Shown here piece by piece: positions 16,383-24,939 of a stretch of DNA of 64,000 nt. Under the pieces are notes generated by a model. That model was given only the letters and a program-made list of their open reading frames with translations, did not search any database and was not told the origin of the DNA. The position numbers and the translations under genes are program-made. Origin of the DNA: an uncultured Sphaerochaeta sp. (GTDB lineage: Bacteria > Spirochaetota > Spirochaetia > Sphaerochaetales > Sphaerochaetaceae); contig NZ_OY763408.1 of the NCBI RefSeq assembly GCF_963667405.1, forward strand, positions 2,999,757 through 3,063,756, in the 5' to 3' direction. The first letter of the stretch is position 1. Every line of letters starts with the position of its first letter.

Positions 16383-17090
16383 ATGAAGATACTCTGCATC
16401 GCTGACGAATCGGATCCCTTGGTCTATTCAAAGAACATTGCAAGCCGGTATGCAGATGTCGATATCGTCATAGCTGCAGGGGATCTTCCTCTCAAGTACT
16501 ATGAGTTCATCATTTCCTCGCTGAACAAGCCGCTCTATTTCATCTTCGGCAACCACAATCTGGAGTTTCTCAGCCAGTTCACCTCGAATGTGCAACCAAT
16601 CCTGCAGTACGGATATACGGATGGGAAGATGCAACTCTATCCCTCCTTCGGGGGAGAGTATTGTGATGGCAAGGTCCTGTACAACCACAAGCGCAATCTC
16701 ATCATAGCCGGACTTGGGGGATCGATGCGCTACAACAAGGGCAAGCACCAGTTCACTGAGCGAGAAATGTTTTTCCGGATGTTGCGCATGGTGCCCAAAC
16801 TGCTTTTCAACAGGATCTTCAGGGGGCGTTATGTCGACATCCTCATCACCCATGCCGCCCCCTTGGGGCTGGGGGATGATACTGACCGCTGTCATCAGGG
16901 GTTTTCCACCTTCCTGACCTTCATGCAGTGGTTCAAGCCCCGTTACCTGTTGCATGGGCATATCCATCTTCACGATATGAACGCAAACCGCTATCATGTG
17001 TACAAGCAGACCCAGGTCATCAACATTTTCCAGAGTTTCATCCTGGAAGATCCGAAGCTGGGGGGGAAGGGGAAACGCCATGGCATCTGA
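16383..17090 (+). CDS. Calcineurin-like metallophosphoesterase
   Basis: A 235-residue protein carrying the metallophosphatase motifs IADESDP (D-x-H variant), AAGDLP (GD), FGNHN (GNHD/E variant), THAAP (H) and LLHGHIHLHD (GHxH). These would hold a two-metal centre. The first motif has E where most members have H. The substrate is unknown; many relatives act on phosphodiesters. The start ATG lies 2 bp after the SDR stop. The next gene begins 11 bp before this one ends, so the two are translationally coupled. Confidence 0.88.
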   Translation: MKILCIADESDPLVYSKNIASRYADVDIVIAAGDLPLKYYEFIISSLNKPLYFIFGNHNLEFLSQFTSNVQPILQYGYTDGKMQLYPSFGGEYCDGKVLYNHKRNLIIAGLGGSMRYNKGKHQFTEREMFFRMLRMVPKLLFNRIFRGRYVDILITHAAPLGLGDDTDRCHQGFSTFLTFMQWFKPRYLLHGHIHLHDMNANRYHVYKQTQVINIFQSFILEDPKLGGKGKRHGI

Positions 17091-17988
17091 TCTGTTCAGT
17101 CAAGCGAATGAGGATTTCGAGAAAGCCCGTTCGAGGGGACGGATCCAATCCGTATTGAGCAACCTTTCCTGGAAAAACTCCGACTTGCTTAGCTTCTATG
17201 CAGTCACTGAACTGATAAAACCCAGGAACGAGACATACCTTGGGATGCGAACGATTCCGGTGAGTCAGATCATCGGCAGCGAAGGCCGTTACCAAGACTT
17301 TTCGCTGGCTTTCTACCCAAAGAAGGAGTTGTTGCGCGCCCGTTGGAGAAGCATTGACTGGGCGACGAAGGAGTATATCATCCTTCCTCCGATTTCGGTT
17401 TACAAGCTCGGCAAGTGGTACTTTGTCAGGGATGGGAATCATCGTGTTTCGGTAGCGAAGACCCAAGGGGTTGAATTCATCGATGCCGAAGTGGTTGAGT
17501 TGGACAGCCAGATTCCCCTTGAGGCTGGCATGACGATGAAACAGCTTCGCAAGCGCGTGATCGAGTACGAGCGACAACGCTTCCTGGACCAGTATCAGCC
17601 GACCTATCTTCCCATGGATGATATTGTCTTCACCAGTCCCGGGTCCTATCCTGAGATGGTCAACCATATCCTGGTGCACAAGTACTACCTCAACGAGGGG
17701 AAGGAAGAGGAGCTGAGTTTTCAGGAGGGTGCGACCTCGTGGCTGAAGAACGTCTATGAACCTATCATTGAGGAGATTCGTCGTTCGAAGTTGCTTTCGT
17801 CCTTTCCTGGCAATACGGAAGCCGACCTCTACATGTGGATTGTCCGCCACTGGGATAATCTCAAGCATATGAGCGGAAGTGAGGAGGTGAGCATTGAGAG
17901 TGCTACTTCCGACTACAAGATCCGGTATGGCAAAGGCAAGTGGGAACGCTGGCTGCGACGTGTGCGCTACTTCTTCTCCAAGAAGTAG
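17080..17988 (+). CDS. ParB-N/Srx-like domain protein (DUF4032-type)
   Basis: A 302-residue soluble protein. The middle contains YKLGKWYFVRDGNHRVSVAK, the GxHR-type core of the ParB N-terminal/sulfiredoxin fold, which in ParB and relatives binds nucleotides; here the key motif is DGNHR. The rest is charged and helical, with a basic C-terminus (KWERWLRRVRYFFSKK). There is no HTH typical of ParB, so a chromosome-partition role is unlikely. Overlap with the phosphoesterase suggests a joint role, possibly nucleotide-linked signalling or repair; this is speculation. Confidence 0.6.
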   Translation: MASDLFSQANEDFEKARSRGRIQSVLSNLSWKNSDLLSFYAVTELIKPRNETYLGMRTIPVSQIIGSEGRYQDFSLAFYPKKELLRARWRSIDWATKEYIILPPISVYKLGKWYFVRDGNHRVSVAKTQGVEFIDAEVVELDSQIPLEAGMTMKQLRKRVIEYERQRFLDQYQPTYLPMDDIVFTSPGSYPEMVNHILVHKYYLNEGKEEELSFQEGATSWLKNVYEPIIEEIRRSKLLSSFPGNTEADLYMWIVRHWDNLKHMSGSEEVSIESATSDYKIRYGKGKWERWLRRVRYFFSKK

Positions 17989-17998
17989 GGGGAAAGGA

Positions 17999-18025
17999 AA
18001 GGGGAAGTGCACTGCACTTCCCCTT
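17999..18025. terminator. Bidirectional terminator between convergent operons
   Basis: AAGGGGAAGTGCA (17999-18011) and TGCACTTCCCCTT (18013-18025) form a near-perfect palindrome between the convergent genes ending at 17988 and 18033. Confidence 0.8.
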
Positions 18026-18032
18026 GGTATTG

Positions 18033-18623
18033 TTACTCCTGGATATAGGCGCTGAGTGTATCAGCGTAGGTCTCCATCTCCTTGCCCAAGCGGTCGCTGG
18101 GCCGGATGGCTCCCTCCTTACCGGCAAGATGCACGATGCCTGAGACGGGTTGGTCGCAGTATTCGAGCTCATCATGGACTCCGAAGGGAATATGCAGCAT
18201 GCCCATTGACTGGGCCCAGTAGATCATGGCTGTAAGGGTATGGGCTCCCTCACAGGTAGAGTTCGAGCAGCTGGTGAAGCAGGCGAAGAACTTGGTCTCC
18301 AAGCTCTTGTCCTTGCTCAGCGGCAGGGTGGTGTCCAGGAATGTCTTCATCTCTGCCGAGATGTTGCCGAACCTGGTCGGGCTTCCCAGGATGATCATAT
18401 CGCTCTTGAGCAGATTTGAGGTGCCTACGATGGGTAGGGCAAGAATATCTTCATAGAAATCATTGGTCGTTTCCTGGCTGTTGGCCCAGATGTGCAGGTC
18501 AGGGTCTTCAACCCTATACATTCTGGCATCTACATTACGTGCAGACATCAATTCCTTGAGGTAGGATCCGATGATGTAGCAGTTGCCGCTGACGCTGTGA
18601 ATAATGATGGAACAACGCTTCAT
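18033..18623 (-). CDS. Flavodoxin / WrbA-like NAD(P)H:quinone-type oxidoreductase
   Basis: A 196-residue flavodoxin-fold protein. The FMN phosphate loop is HSVSGNCYIIG near residues 9-19. MIILGSPTRFGNISAEMKTFLD is the conserved WrbA/flavodoxin block around residues 75-96 (one residue is odd: SPTRFGN is the standard motif). CFTSCSNSTCEGAHTLTAM follows. Probable FMN-binding reductase of quinones or similar acceptors in the cytoplasm. It is transcribed alone, with a shared terminator at its 3' side. Confidence 0.83.
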   Translation of the reverse strand: MKRCSIIIHSVSGNCYIIGSYLKELMSARNVDARMYRVEDPDLHIWANSQETTNDFYEDILALPIVGTSNLLKSDMIILGSPTRFGNISAEMKTFLDTTLPLSKDKSLETKFFACFTSCSNSTCEGAHTLTAMIYWAQSMGMLHIPFGVHDELEYCDQPVSGIVHLAGKEGAIRPSDRLGKEMETYADTLSAYIQE

Positions 18624-18693
18624 GTGGTAACCTCGCTTGTTTTGTTCTTGTCTTAACTATACTACACAAAGCGTCATTCGTGGAAGAAATGCT

Positions 18694-19476
18694 TCAGCAC
18701 CATGCGCTGAAGAGGCCTTCCCGCTCATCGATGAAGACATCCGTACCATAGACCGAGGAGAGAAGGGACTCCTTCAGGATCTCCTGTTTTGGTCCGTCGG
18801 CAACGATTTTTCCGCTCTGCATCACGATGATGCGGTTGATGGCCGGAATGATTTCACTCAGCTCATGGGTTGCCAGGATGATGGTTTTTCCTTCCTGGTC
18901 GAGTTGCTGGAGTGTTTGGCGATACTCGCGTCTGCTGGGAAAGTCGAGGTTGGAAACCGCTTCGTCCAGCAGCATGACCTCCGGGTCATGGATGCTTGCC
19001 CTGCACAGCAGGACCCTACGCGCTTCCCCACTGCTGAGACGGTTCATCTGCTTGTCTTTCAGGTGCCAGACATCGAAGCGACGCATGATCTCCTCCACTT
19101 TGGCCATATGCTCTGCAGTGACCTGATGATGGAAGTCGAGACCGATGGAACTGAAAAATCCGGAGATGGCAATCTCCCAGCTCTTGTAGCTGGAGTTGCA
19201 CAGGTACTGGAGGCTCTGCGACACAATGCCCATATGCTGTCTGAGACGGAGGACTTCCCACTTCTCCTGTCCAAAGAGGATGCGGCGGGTGTGAGGCGAG
19301 TACAAGGGATGGATTTCCTCGCTGATGACCTGCATCAGGGTGCTCTTGCCTGCCCCGTTCGGGCCAATGATGGCTACGTGCTCATTGCGGTGGATTGAGA
19401 GGGAGACATCGTCAAGGATGGCTTTCCCTTGCCTCCTGACCGTAGCATGTTCAACCTGGATGATGGCCTGCGTCAT
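18694..19476 (-). CDS. Stand-alone ABC ATPase (ModF/YlmA-like)
   Basis: A 260-residue ATP-binding protein: Walker A GPNGAGKST near residue 37, signature LSSGEARRVLLCRA near 145 and Walker B VMLLDEAVSNLDFPSRRE near 168, with the switch histidine in LATHELSEI. No membrane partner is adjacent. It resembles the soluble YlmA/ModF/PhrA group rather than an importer subunit. The ATG at 19476 follows AGGA; the longer upstream frame overlaps the GntR gene region and is not coding. It lies between a flavodoxin and a GntR gene, both on the same strand. Confidence 0.83.
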   Translation of the reverse strand: MTQAIIQVEHATVRRQGKAILDDVSLSIHRNEHVAIIGPNGAGKSTLMQVISEEIHPLYSPHTRRILFGQEKWEVLRLRQHMGIVSQSLQYLCNSSYKSWEIAISGFFSSIGLDFHHQVTAEHMAKVEEIMRRFDVWHLKDKQMNRLSSGEARRVLLCRASIHDPEVMLLDEAVSNLDFPSRREYRQTLQQLDQEGKTIILATHELSEIIPAINRIIVMQSGKIVADGPKQEILKESLLSSVYGTDVFIDEREGLFSAWC

Positions 19477-19535
19477 AAAAAAATCCTCCACCGGGACTAT
19501 ACCACAGTGGAGGTCTTTTGCCAAAGCAGGGATGA

Positions 19536-20288
19536 TCAGGCGTAGGAGACAAGTGCGCTTTCGTCCGGGTAGTGGTCCATGACCTTGGTTTCCAAGGTTG
19601 TCAGGGTTACCAGGACCAGGGCGACAGCCAAGTCGGTCTGTCCGTTCTGCAAGGCTTCGCACAGGTAGGAGTAATCCTTGGAACGTTTCTCTACTTGGGC
19701 GGAGGTGAACTTGATGGTGTTCATGACACTGTCAAGCATCGGCGAAAGGTTGTCATAGATGCAGGAGAGAATCTGGTTGCCGTTTGCAAATACCAGCGTC
19801 CTATGGAATTCTGCCTCAGCCTTTTGGAAATCCATGGTACCCTTCGCATCCTTTTGGTGAATGAGGGGTAGGGAAGCTTCCATACGGTTGCTGGAATTCC
19901 ACAGCTGGGCGAGGTACTCCTCACGGTTCTCAAGCCGAGTGAATCCCCGTGCTGCACTGGTGGCTACGGTGATGCGGACCTGCATGAGGTTGCGCATCAG
20001 TTTTGCAGGATTGATCTTGCTGTTTACGATACTGGTGGAGATGGACTCCACATATTGATCGAGGCTGTTGCTTCTCACCTGTGCCCGTCTTCCCTGGGCA
20101 ATGACTACCAGTCCTTTCGCTTCAAGCAGCTTCAATGCCTCACGGATTGGGCGGCTTGATGTTCTGAACTGATCAGCAAGTATTTGCTGGGATGGGAGAA
20201 ATGTTCCACTCTTGAGCCGATTGTCAAGGATCATTTCTTCCAAGGCAGCAGCGATTCTCGCTGATTTCGTTTGTGAAATGTATTCCAT
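19536..20288 (-). CDS. GntR-family regulator, FadR/FCD type (paralogue 1)
   Basis: A 250-residue repressor. The N-terminal winged HTH has FLPSQQILADQFRTSSRPIR and EALKLLEAKGLVVIAQGR; the rest is an all-helical FCD ligand domain. It is clearly a paralogue of the protein at 22797-23540: both share a linker of the form SNSLDQ-VES-S-S and matching FCD helices. It lies downstream of the sucrose-phosphate synthase gene. A TGATG-T-CATCA palindrome in its upstream region could be an operator. The effector is unknown but a sugar or sugar acid is usual for the subfamily. Confidence 0.87.
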   Translation of the reverse strand: MEYISQTKSARIAAALEEMILDNRLKSGTFLPSQQILADQFRTSSRPIREALKLLEAKGLVVIAQGRRAQVRSNSLDQYVESISTSIVNSKINPAKLMRNLMQVRITVATSAARGFTRLENREEYLAQLWNSSNRMEASLPLIHQKDAKGTMDFQKAEAEFHRTLVFANGNQILSCIYDNLSPMLDSVMNTIKFTSAQVEKRSKDYSYLCEALQNGQTDLAVALVLVTLTTLETKVMDHYPDESALVSYA

Positions 20289-20552
20289 TTCTTCTTCCTT
20301 GTTATGTTCGAAGCAATGTAAGACGTAATGATGTCATACGTTCTAAGTTTCTATACACGAGAACTATATAATATTGTGTAAGTATATGCAATACTTGGAT
20401 ATCAAAAAAATAATTGATGTCATCAGTTGATTTTCTTGTAAGAAGTTACGAGAAAAAACCTCAACATTGGACATAGGATTGGCCTACTTCGGTTCCGCTT
20501 CGCACATAGAAATGGGGCTCAATGAGCCCCACTTCGTACACACTTTTCCCTT
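20289..20552. promoter_or_regulatory. AT-rich regulatory region with GATGTCAT motifs
   Basis: Besides a terminator at its right end, this stretch holds TGATGTCAT at 20329-20337 and the palindrome TGATG-T-CATCA at 20415-20425. Both lie upstream of the GntR gene starting at 20288 and could be its binding sites. Confidence 0.4.
20513..20531 (-). terminator. Terminator of the sucrose-phosphate synthase gene
   Basis: TGGGGCTCA (20513-20521) and TGAGCCCCA (20523-20531) form a hairpin. On the minus strand it is followed by ATTTCTAT. Confidence 0.65.
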
Positions 20553-22694
20553 TTAGGTGATGACATTGAAGTGCTTCAGCCCTTCGATGACTCCCTTCGC
20601 GGATGCTTCGCCGGCAAAGAACCGTTGCTTGCTCTTCTTCATCGTATCCAATGACGCTTCATGATTCGCCACGATGATCGACTTGCGTTGCCTGGAGAAC
20701 ATGTCCCTGTCGTTTCCGCTGTCGCCTGCTGCGATGATGCGCATTGGGTCGATCTTCCACTTCCAGGAGATGTACTGGATCGCATCACCCTTGTTTGCCC
20801 GATAGGGCAGGATGTCCAGATAGGTGTCATGGCTGAGAACCAGGTGACACGGTGCTTTCTGCTCGTCCAGAAGATTTCGGATGGTTTGCATCAGAAGCTT
20901 TATATCCGTACCGTTCGCAATGGTATAGCTGATCTTGTACTCACGTTGTGTTCCTTCCCCCTGCTGCAGTTGTACCTCAGGAAGGTCGGCAAGGATCTTT
21001 CGGATGCGTTCAGGTTTCCAGCGTCTTCGGATGAAGTTCGACCACCCCTTGTCCTGCACCTGTCCGTCAGCATAGTGTATTTCGCTGCCTACTGCGGTGA
21101 TGAGGATGTCGGGTTTGGGAAAAGCATGTTCCTCCAGCACGGCAAGAGCTGACTCAAGGCTGCGGCCGGTAGCTACGGCGAAGCCAAGCTTCTGCTGGTT
21201 CTGCCTGAGGAGGGCCACCAGCTCCTCCGCTCCCTTTTTGTCTCCTGTGAGGGTGTTGTCGATGTCTGCCACCAAGAGATGCTCAAGTTGTGCAAGTCGG
21301 GAGGCGAGGGCCGGTTCCTGCCGTTTGGCCGAGCGTATTGTCTTGAGATGGTCCAGGTACGTATCTGCATGGGATGTCCAGTTGTAGACTTCACGAATAT
21401 TCTGCACCCCGTGTTCGGAGTAGGTTTGCCATGCCTCGGAGTCTGTGAGCAGCTGATAGAGCGTGTCTGAGATTGCCTGGTGGTCGGAAATATCGACCAG
21501 AACACCGCTGTCGCAGTTCTGCTTGATGTCCTGGACACCTCCCTTGTCTGTCCCGACAAACGGAAGTCCCACTGCAGAGGCCTCTATGAAAGTGAGCCCG
21601 AAGTTTTCCAACGCTGCGGCGCTGACAAAGATGCCGCGTTTCATGGCGGCAAGGCGATAGAGTTCAGGCACGTCACGCTGCGGGTTATGGTGCTTGGGAA
21701 TGGCCATCTTGCCATACAGGTCGTAGCGGTCCATCAGGAGCAGCATATCGGTGAGGACCTGTTTCTCTCCCTCTTCCATCGTTGCGATATCATCGCGGAT
21801 GCCTGCGACGATCACGAGGTTTGCAATGGCCTGCAGCTCCTTGCTCTTGCCGTAGATTTCGATGAGCAGGTCGATGTTCTTCCTTGCTTCGGGGCGGCAG
21901 AGGGCGAGAATGAATGGCTTGTCCATGGTGGTGAGGAAGCGTTGCAGTTCCCTGACCATGGAGTACTGGGCACGTTTCATCTCCTCGGTGATGGAGGGGT
22001 CCTGGATTTCATAATGGTAGTAGGGGAAGAAAGTATCCAGGTCGAGTCCGGGAGGGATGACCTGCATCTTCTGTTCGTCACGTGCCTCATAGGGGGCATA
22101 CAGCACATCCTTCTCGTAGTGGGTGCTGGTGATGACCAGGTCTGCATGGCGCATGGAGCGTTCTTCGTTCTTGATTCTGGTGGCAATATGGTAGTACTGC
22201 TCAAGTTTCTCTTCACTGACACCCTGACTCTTCAGGTATTCGAGCTTGTTCCGTCCCAGAGAGTGGCCGGTGAATACCAGCGGGGTGGGGAAGTAGGTGG
22301 TAAGTTCGGTGGCTACGTATCCTGCATCGGCATAATGGGCGTGGATGATGTCGGGTGCCCGTCCTTGGGTGCGGAAGAAGGCGATGAGGTTGTCGACATA
22401 TTCGTCAAGGTAAGGCCAGAGCAACTCCTTGCGGATATACTTGGTTCCACCGCAGGGAAGACGGATGATCCTGGCATGTTCGGCAACCTGCTCAACGCTC
22501 TTCTGGTAGTCTGTGTCGCACCGTGCATCCTTGATGAGGCGGGTGAACAGATCGACTTCAACATTTTCCCGTTTTCCCAGTTCCTTGACCAGGTCAACGA
22601 CATATCGGGTCTGTCCGCCGGTATCTGCATCGCGTCCCATTTCTATGTTCTCACTGCGTACAAGTCCATGTAAGTTGATAATTGCTATATACAT
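20553..22694 (-). CDS. Sucrose-phosphate synthase with fused HAD sucrose-phosphate phosphatase domain
   Basis: A 713-residue bifunctional enzyme. Residues 1-450 are a GT4 (GT-B) glycosyltransferase: donor region GGQTRYVVDL near the N-terminus, HAHYADAGYVA, the acceptor histidine in VFTGHSLGRNKLEYL, and the C-terminal EX7E motif in ENFGLTFIEASAVGLP. Residues ~470-713 are a HAD-IIB phosphatase with VADIDNTLTGDKKG (DxDxT) and AAGDSGNDRDMF. Together they would make sucrose-6-phosphate from UDP-glucose and fructose-6-phosphate and then remove phosphate. The start at 22694 follows AGAGG. The role may be osmoprotection or sugar storage. It sits between two paralogous GntR regulators. Confidence 0.92.
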   Translation of the reverse strand: MYIAIINLHGLVRSENIEMGRDADTGGQTRYVVDLVKELGKRENVEVDLFTRLIKDARCDTDYQKSVEQVAEHARIIRLPCGGTKYIRKELLWPYLDEYVDNLIAFFRTQGRAPDIIHAHYADAGYVATELTTYFPTPLVFTGHSLGRNKLEYLKSQGVSEEKLEQYYHIATRIKNEERSMRHADLVITSTHYEKDVLYAPYEARDEQKMQVIPPGLDLDTFFPYYHYEIQDPSITEEMKRAQYSMVRELQRFLTTMDKPFILALCRPEARKNIDLLIEIYGKSKELQAIANLVIVAGIRDDIATMEEGEKQVLTDMLLLMDRYDLYGKMAIPKHHNPQRDVPELYRLAAMKRGIFVSAAALENFGLTFIEASAVGLPFVGTDKGGVQDIKQNCDSGVLVDISDHQAISDTLYQLLTDSEAWQTYSEHGVQNIREVYNWTSHADTYLDHLKTIRSAKRQEPALASRLAQLEHLLVADIDNTLTGDKKGAEELVALLRQNQQKLGFAVATGRSLESALAVLEEHAFPKPDILITAVGSEIHYADGQVQDKGWSNFIRRRWKPERIRKILADLPEVQLQQGEGTQREYKISYTIANGTDIKLLMQTIRNLLDEQKAPCHLVLSHDTYLDILPYRANKGDAIQYISWKWKIDPMRIIAAGDSGNDRDMFSRQRKSIIVANHEASLDTMKKSKQRFFAGEASAKGVIEGLKHFNVIT

Positions 22695-22753
22695 AGTAAC
22701 CTCTTTCCTAATGGTTGCACATATGTCGTTATCTGTCAAATGGCCAAGAAAAA

Positions 22754-22776
22754 GCCACCCAAGAAAGATGGGTGGC
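22754..22776 (-). terminator. Terminator of the second GntR gene
   Basis: On the minus strand GCCACCC and GGGTGGC pair (22754-22760 with 22770-22776), followed by TTTTTCTT. Confidence 0.8.
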
Positions 22777-22796
22777 CAGAATGTTTATGGTTGAGG

Positions 22797-23540
22797 CTAC
22801 AGGTCGAGTGTCTCGAACTTGTCGCGGATATTGGTCAGGTTGACCAGCGTCAGTGCGACAGCCAGGTCGGTCTGTCCATTTTCCAATGCTTCGACCAGGT
22901 AGCGGTACTCATTCACCTTCTTTCTCTGTTCCCCATAGGTTTCGGGAAGCCTGTCCATGGCTGCATACAGCTGCGGGGCAAGGTTCTCATAGATTGAGGA
23001 GAGGATGATGTTGTCGTTCGACTTGATCAGGGCTGCATGAAATTCAAACTCCGTAGCCTTGAATTGCTTGAGTGCCTCAAGGTCCTTGCCGGTCTCCATG
23101 GTGGGAAGCAGGTGTGCCATCTTGGTGCAGGCCCTATCGAGGGAGCGGACGATCAGCATGCGGTTGGGATCGCGGGAAAGCTCCCTGGAGGCTGAGACCT
23201 CGATGGTGGTCCGTACCTGCATCAGGTCAGTGAGCAGTTTCTTATCCGGAGCCTGCTTGCTGATCATGGAGGCTGACAACGATTCCACGAACTGGTCGAG
23301 GCTGTTGCTCTGCACGATGGCCTTCTTCCCTTGCTTTACCTTGATAAGGCCTTTGGCTTCAAGATTCTTGAAAGCTTCCCTGACACTTCGGCTGGATGCA
23401 TTGAATTGGGAGGCCAGCTCATGCTGGCTGGGCAGGTTCTCCCCTGCTTTGTATTTCTTTGCGAGGATTTCTTCCTCAAGCTTGTTTGCAATGGTGGTGG
23501 ACTTTGTTTCAGATCCGGAAATTGTGCTGCCGTTCATCAT
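22797..23540 (-). CDS. GntR-family regulator, FadR/FCD type (paralogue 2)
   Basis: A 247-residue winged-HTH plus FCD repressor. The HTH reads LPSQHELASQFNASSRSVRE and AFKNLEAKGLIKVKQGKK. It matches the regulator at 19536-20288 through most of its length, including the SNSLDQFVES linker and the C-terminal ALENGQTDLAVAL block, so the pair arose by duplication. An upstream in-frame extension to 23609 lacks a ribosome site; the MM start at 23540 follows AAGGA. It is separated from the sucrose-phosphate synthase gene by a terminator. Confidence 0.87.
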   Translation of the reverse strand: MMNGSTISGSETKSTTIANKLEEEILAKKYKAGENLPSQHELASQFNASSRSVREAFKNLEAKGLIKVKQGKKAIVQSNSLDQFVESLSASMISKQAPDKKLLTDLMQVRTTIEVSASRELSRDPNRMLIVRSLDRACTKMAHLLPTMETGKDLEALKQFKATEFEFHAALIKSNDNIILSSIYENLAPQLYAAMDRLPETYGEQRKKVNEYRYLVEALENGQTDLAVALTLVNLTNIRDKFETLDL

Positions 23541-24072
23541 GGTATGTAATCCTTCTTTTGTCCTGAGACAAATCGCGCAATCTTCATAGGTAGTCTCTCT
23601 AGGGAACAACCTCTTTCTGTATACGGTATTTCCCGAGGAAAAGCAATGGTAAAACAGGTGAATATGTTATAGGTTTGTCCAAAGAAAGTGATTGCTATTC
23701 CGACTTCTATACAGTTATAAGCAAAAGGTTTGGAAGGTATGTCATAGCTAATGGCGAATTATACTTGTATGTTACAACTGGGAAAACTTCTTTCATGCGA
23801 CATAGGAAATTCCTCATGTATGAAGTTGACGAACAAAGGCGAGCTTTCTCATGTCTGAGACTGGATATTACGCTCTTTTAAAAAAGGATGTCATAAGCAA
23901 AAATAAAAATAAACATAAACAAAATAACAAGTTATTAAATTATTACAGGTGTTCGGAAAGAATATTTTCCCAGTAAAATCCTTAGGTATTGACATATGTT
24001 TTTCTCTGGTTGTATAGTTTCACTGAAGCACAGAAGGGATCTTGCACGCTTTTCTGGGAGGGAAACCACTTC
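23541..24072. other. AT-rich intergenic region
   Basis: About 530 bp without a convincing gene, between the divergent GntR gene and a secreted-protein gene. It contains two ATGTCATA motifs (23739-23746, 23888-23895) and a promoter near its right end. A 68-codon frame at 23675-23881 has a TTG start and no family resemblance, so it is not called. Confidence 0.5.
23989..24018 (+). promoter_or_regulatory. Promoter of the first secreted-protein gene
   Basis: TTGACA (23989-23994) and TATAGT (24013-24018) with an 18-bp spacer lie 55 bp before the ATG at 24073. Confidence 0.65.
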
Positions 24073-24579
24073 ATGAGACGAATCATACTCCTATTGGTAC
24101 TCCTTTTCCCCCTGATTGGTTTGATGGGGGCTGCGGGTACTTCGCAAGTAACCATTTCTCTTACCACGAGTGTACCCGAATTGTTGGTGCACGGCTTTCT
24201 TGCAGATTTGACATCAACGAATATTCTCTCCACAAGGAATATCACGGATGCATTCAATGAGGATGGGGCTGAAATCATCTACGCCATCCGGACGAACGTT
24301 CCCATACCCCTGAAGGTGACAGCTTCCTTCACTCCTTTTGCGCTCGAAGCGGGTTCTGTTGAGATCGGTATTGCCCAAGTGCTCGTCAATGGGAATCCTG
24401 CAACCATCGATCCACTTACCGGTTCGGTTGAGCTGGTGAGCCAACCTCCAGAAGAGGGTGGAAATATTTTCCGGCCTCCCTATGTGTTCACTGTCAAGGC
24501 TGACCAGACGGCAGTGCAGACTGCTCCCCCTGGAAACTACTCATCGACGGTGGAAATCGGCATAGCTCCAGAGACTTAA
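24073..24579 (+). CDS. Small secreted beta-rich protein, paralogue A
   Basis: A 168-residue exported protein with a clear signal peptide (MRRIILLLVLLFPLIGLMGAAG). The mature part is rich in T, V, I and S, alternates like beta strands, and ends PGNYSSTVEIGIAPE, reminiscent of the last strand of fimbrial/spore-coat-U type subunits. It is homologous to the next gene: shared landmarks are HGF, DAFN, a TN near mid-protein and an IAQV-VNG block. No chaperone or usher gene is nearby and the function is unknown. It is flanked by its own promoter and a perfect terminator. Confidence 0.7.
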   Translation: MRRIILLLVLLFPLIGLMGAAGTSQVTISLTTSVPELLVHGFLADLTSTNILSTRNITDAFNEDGAEIIYAIRTNVPIPLKVTASFTPFALEAGSVEIGIAQVLVNGNPATIDPLTGSVELVSQPPEEGGNIFRPPYVFTVKADQTAVQTAPPGNYSSTVEIGIAPET

Positions 24580-24602
24580 GCAATGGCTGGAACTTTTTAT
24601 AC

Positions 24603-24627
24603 AGGTGCCCAAAAGGGCACCTTTTTT
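24603..24627 (+). terminator. Rho-independent terminator after secreted protein A
   Basis: AGGTGCCC (24603-24610), loop AAAA, GGGCACCT (24615-24622), then a run of T. Confidence 0.92.
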
Positions 24628-24939
24628 GTCATTGATTCAGTGAATAATGAATACAAAGATATGACATGAGTTGTATACAAACCAGTAAATCATAGATAAT
24701 CACTCAAGTATATGAACTATGAGGATGTAGTGGAAACGAAAAAAAGCTACACTTGTGTAATAAGTTATGAACTTAATAAATTTATTAATAATATGAAAAT
24801 AAAAGATATTTTAGGATTAACATTCAAATACAATCAAAAAACTATACCCTAAACTTGACATAAGTCCGAGTCAGTAGTAATCTGTCTCTGTACATAGGGA
24901 ACGTGCCAGTTAAGGATTACCTCCCAAAGGAGATGATGT
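24628..24939. other. AT-rich intergenic region with a TTGTATACAA palindrome
   Basis: About 310 bp with no gene. It contains TATGACAT (24660-24667) directly followed by a perfect TTGTATACAA (24671-24680), the same palindrome as in the 33-kb operon, and a TTGACA at 24855-24860 that could be the -35 of the next gene; its -10 is weak. Confidence 0.45.

Noticed and set aside
23675..23881. A 68-codon plus-strand frame in AT-rich DNA
   Set aside because: It has a TTG start, no ribosome site and no family resemblance.
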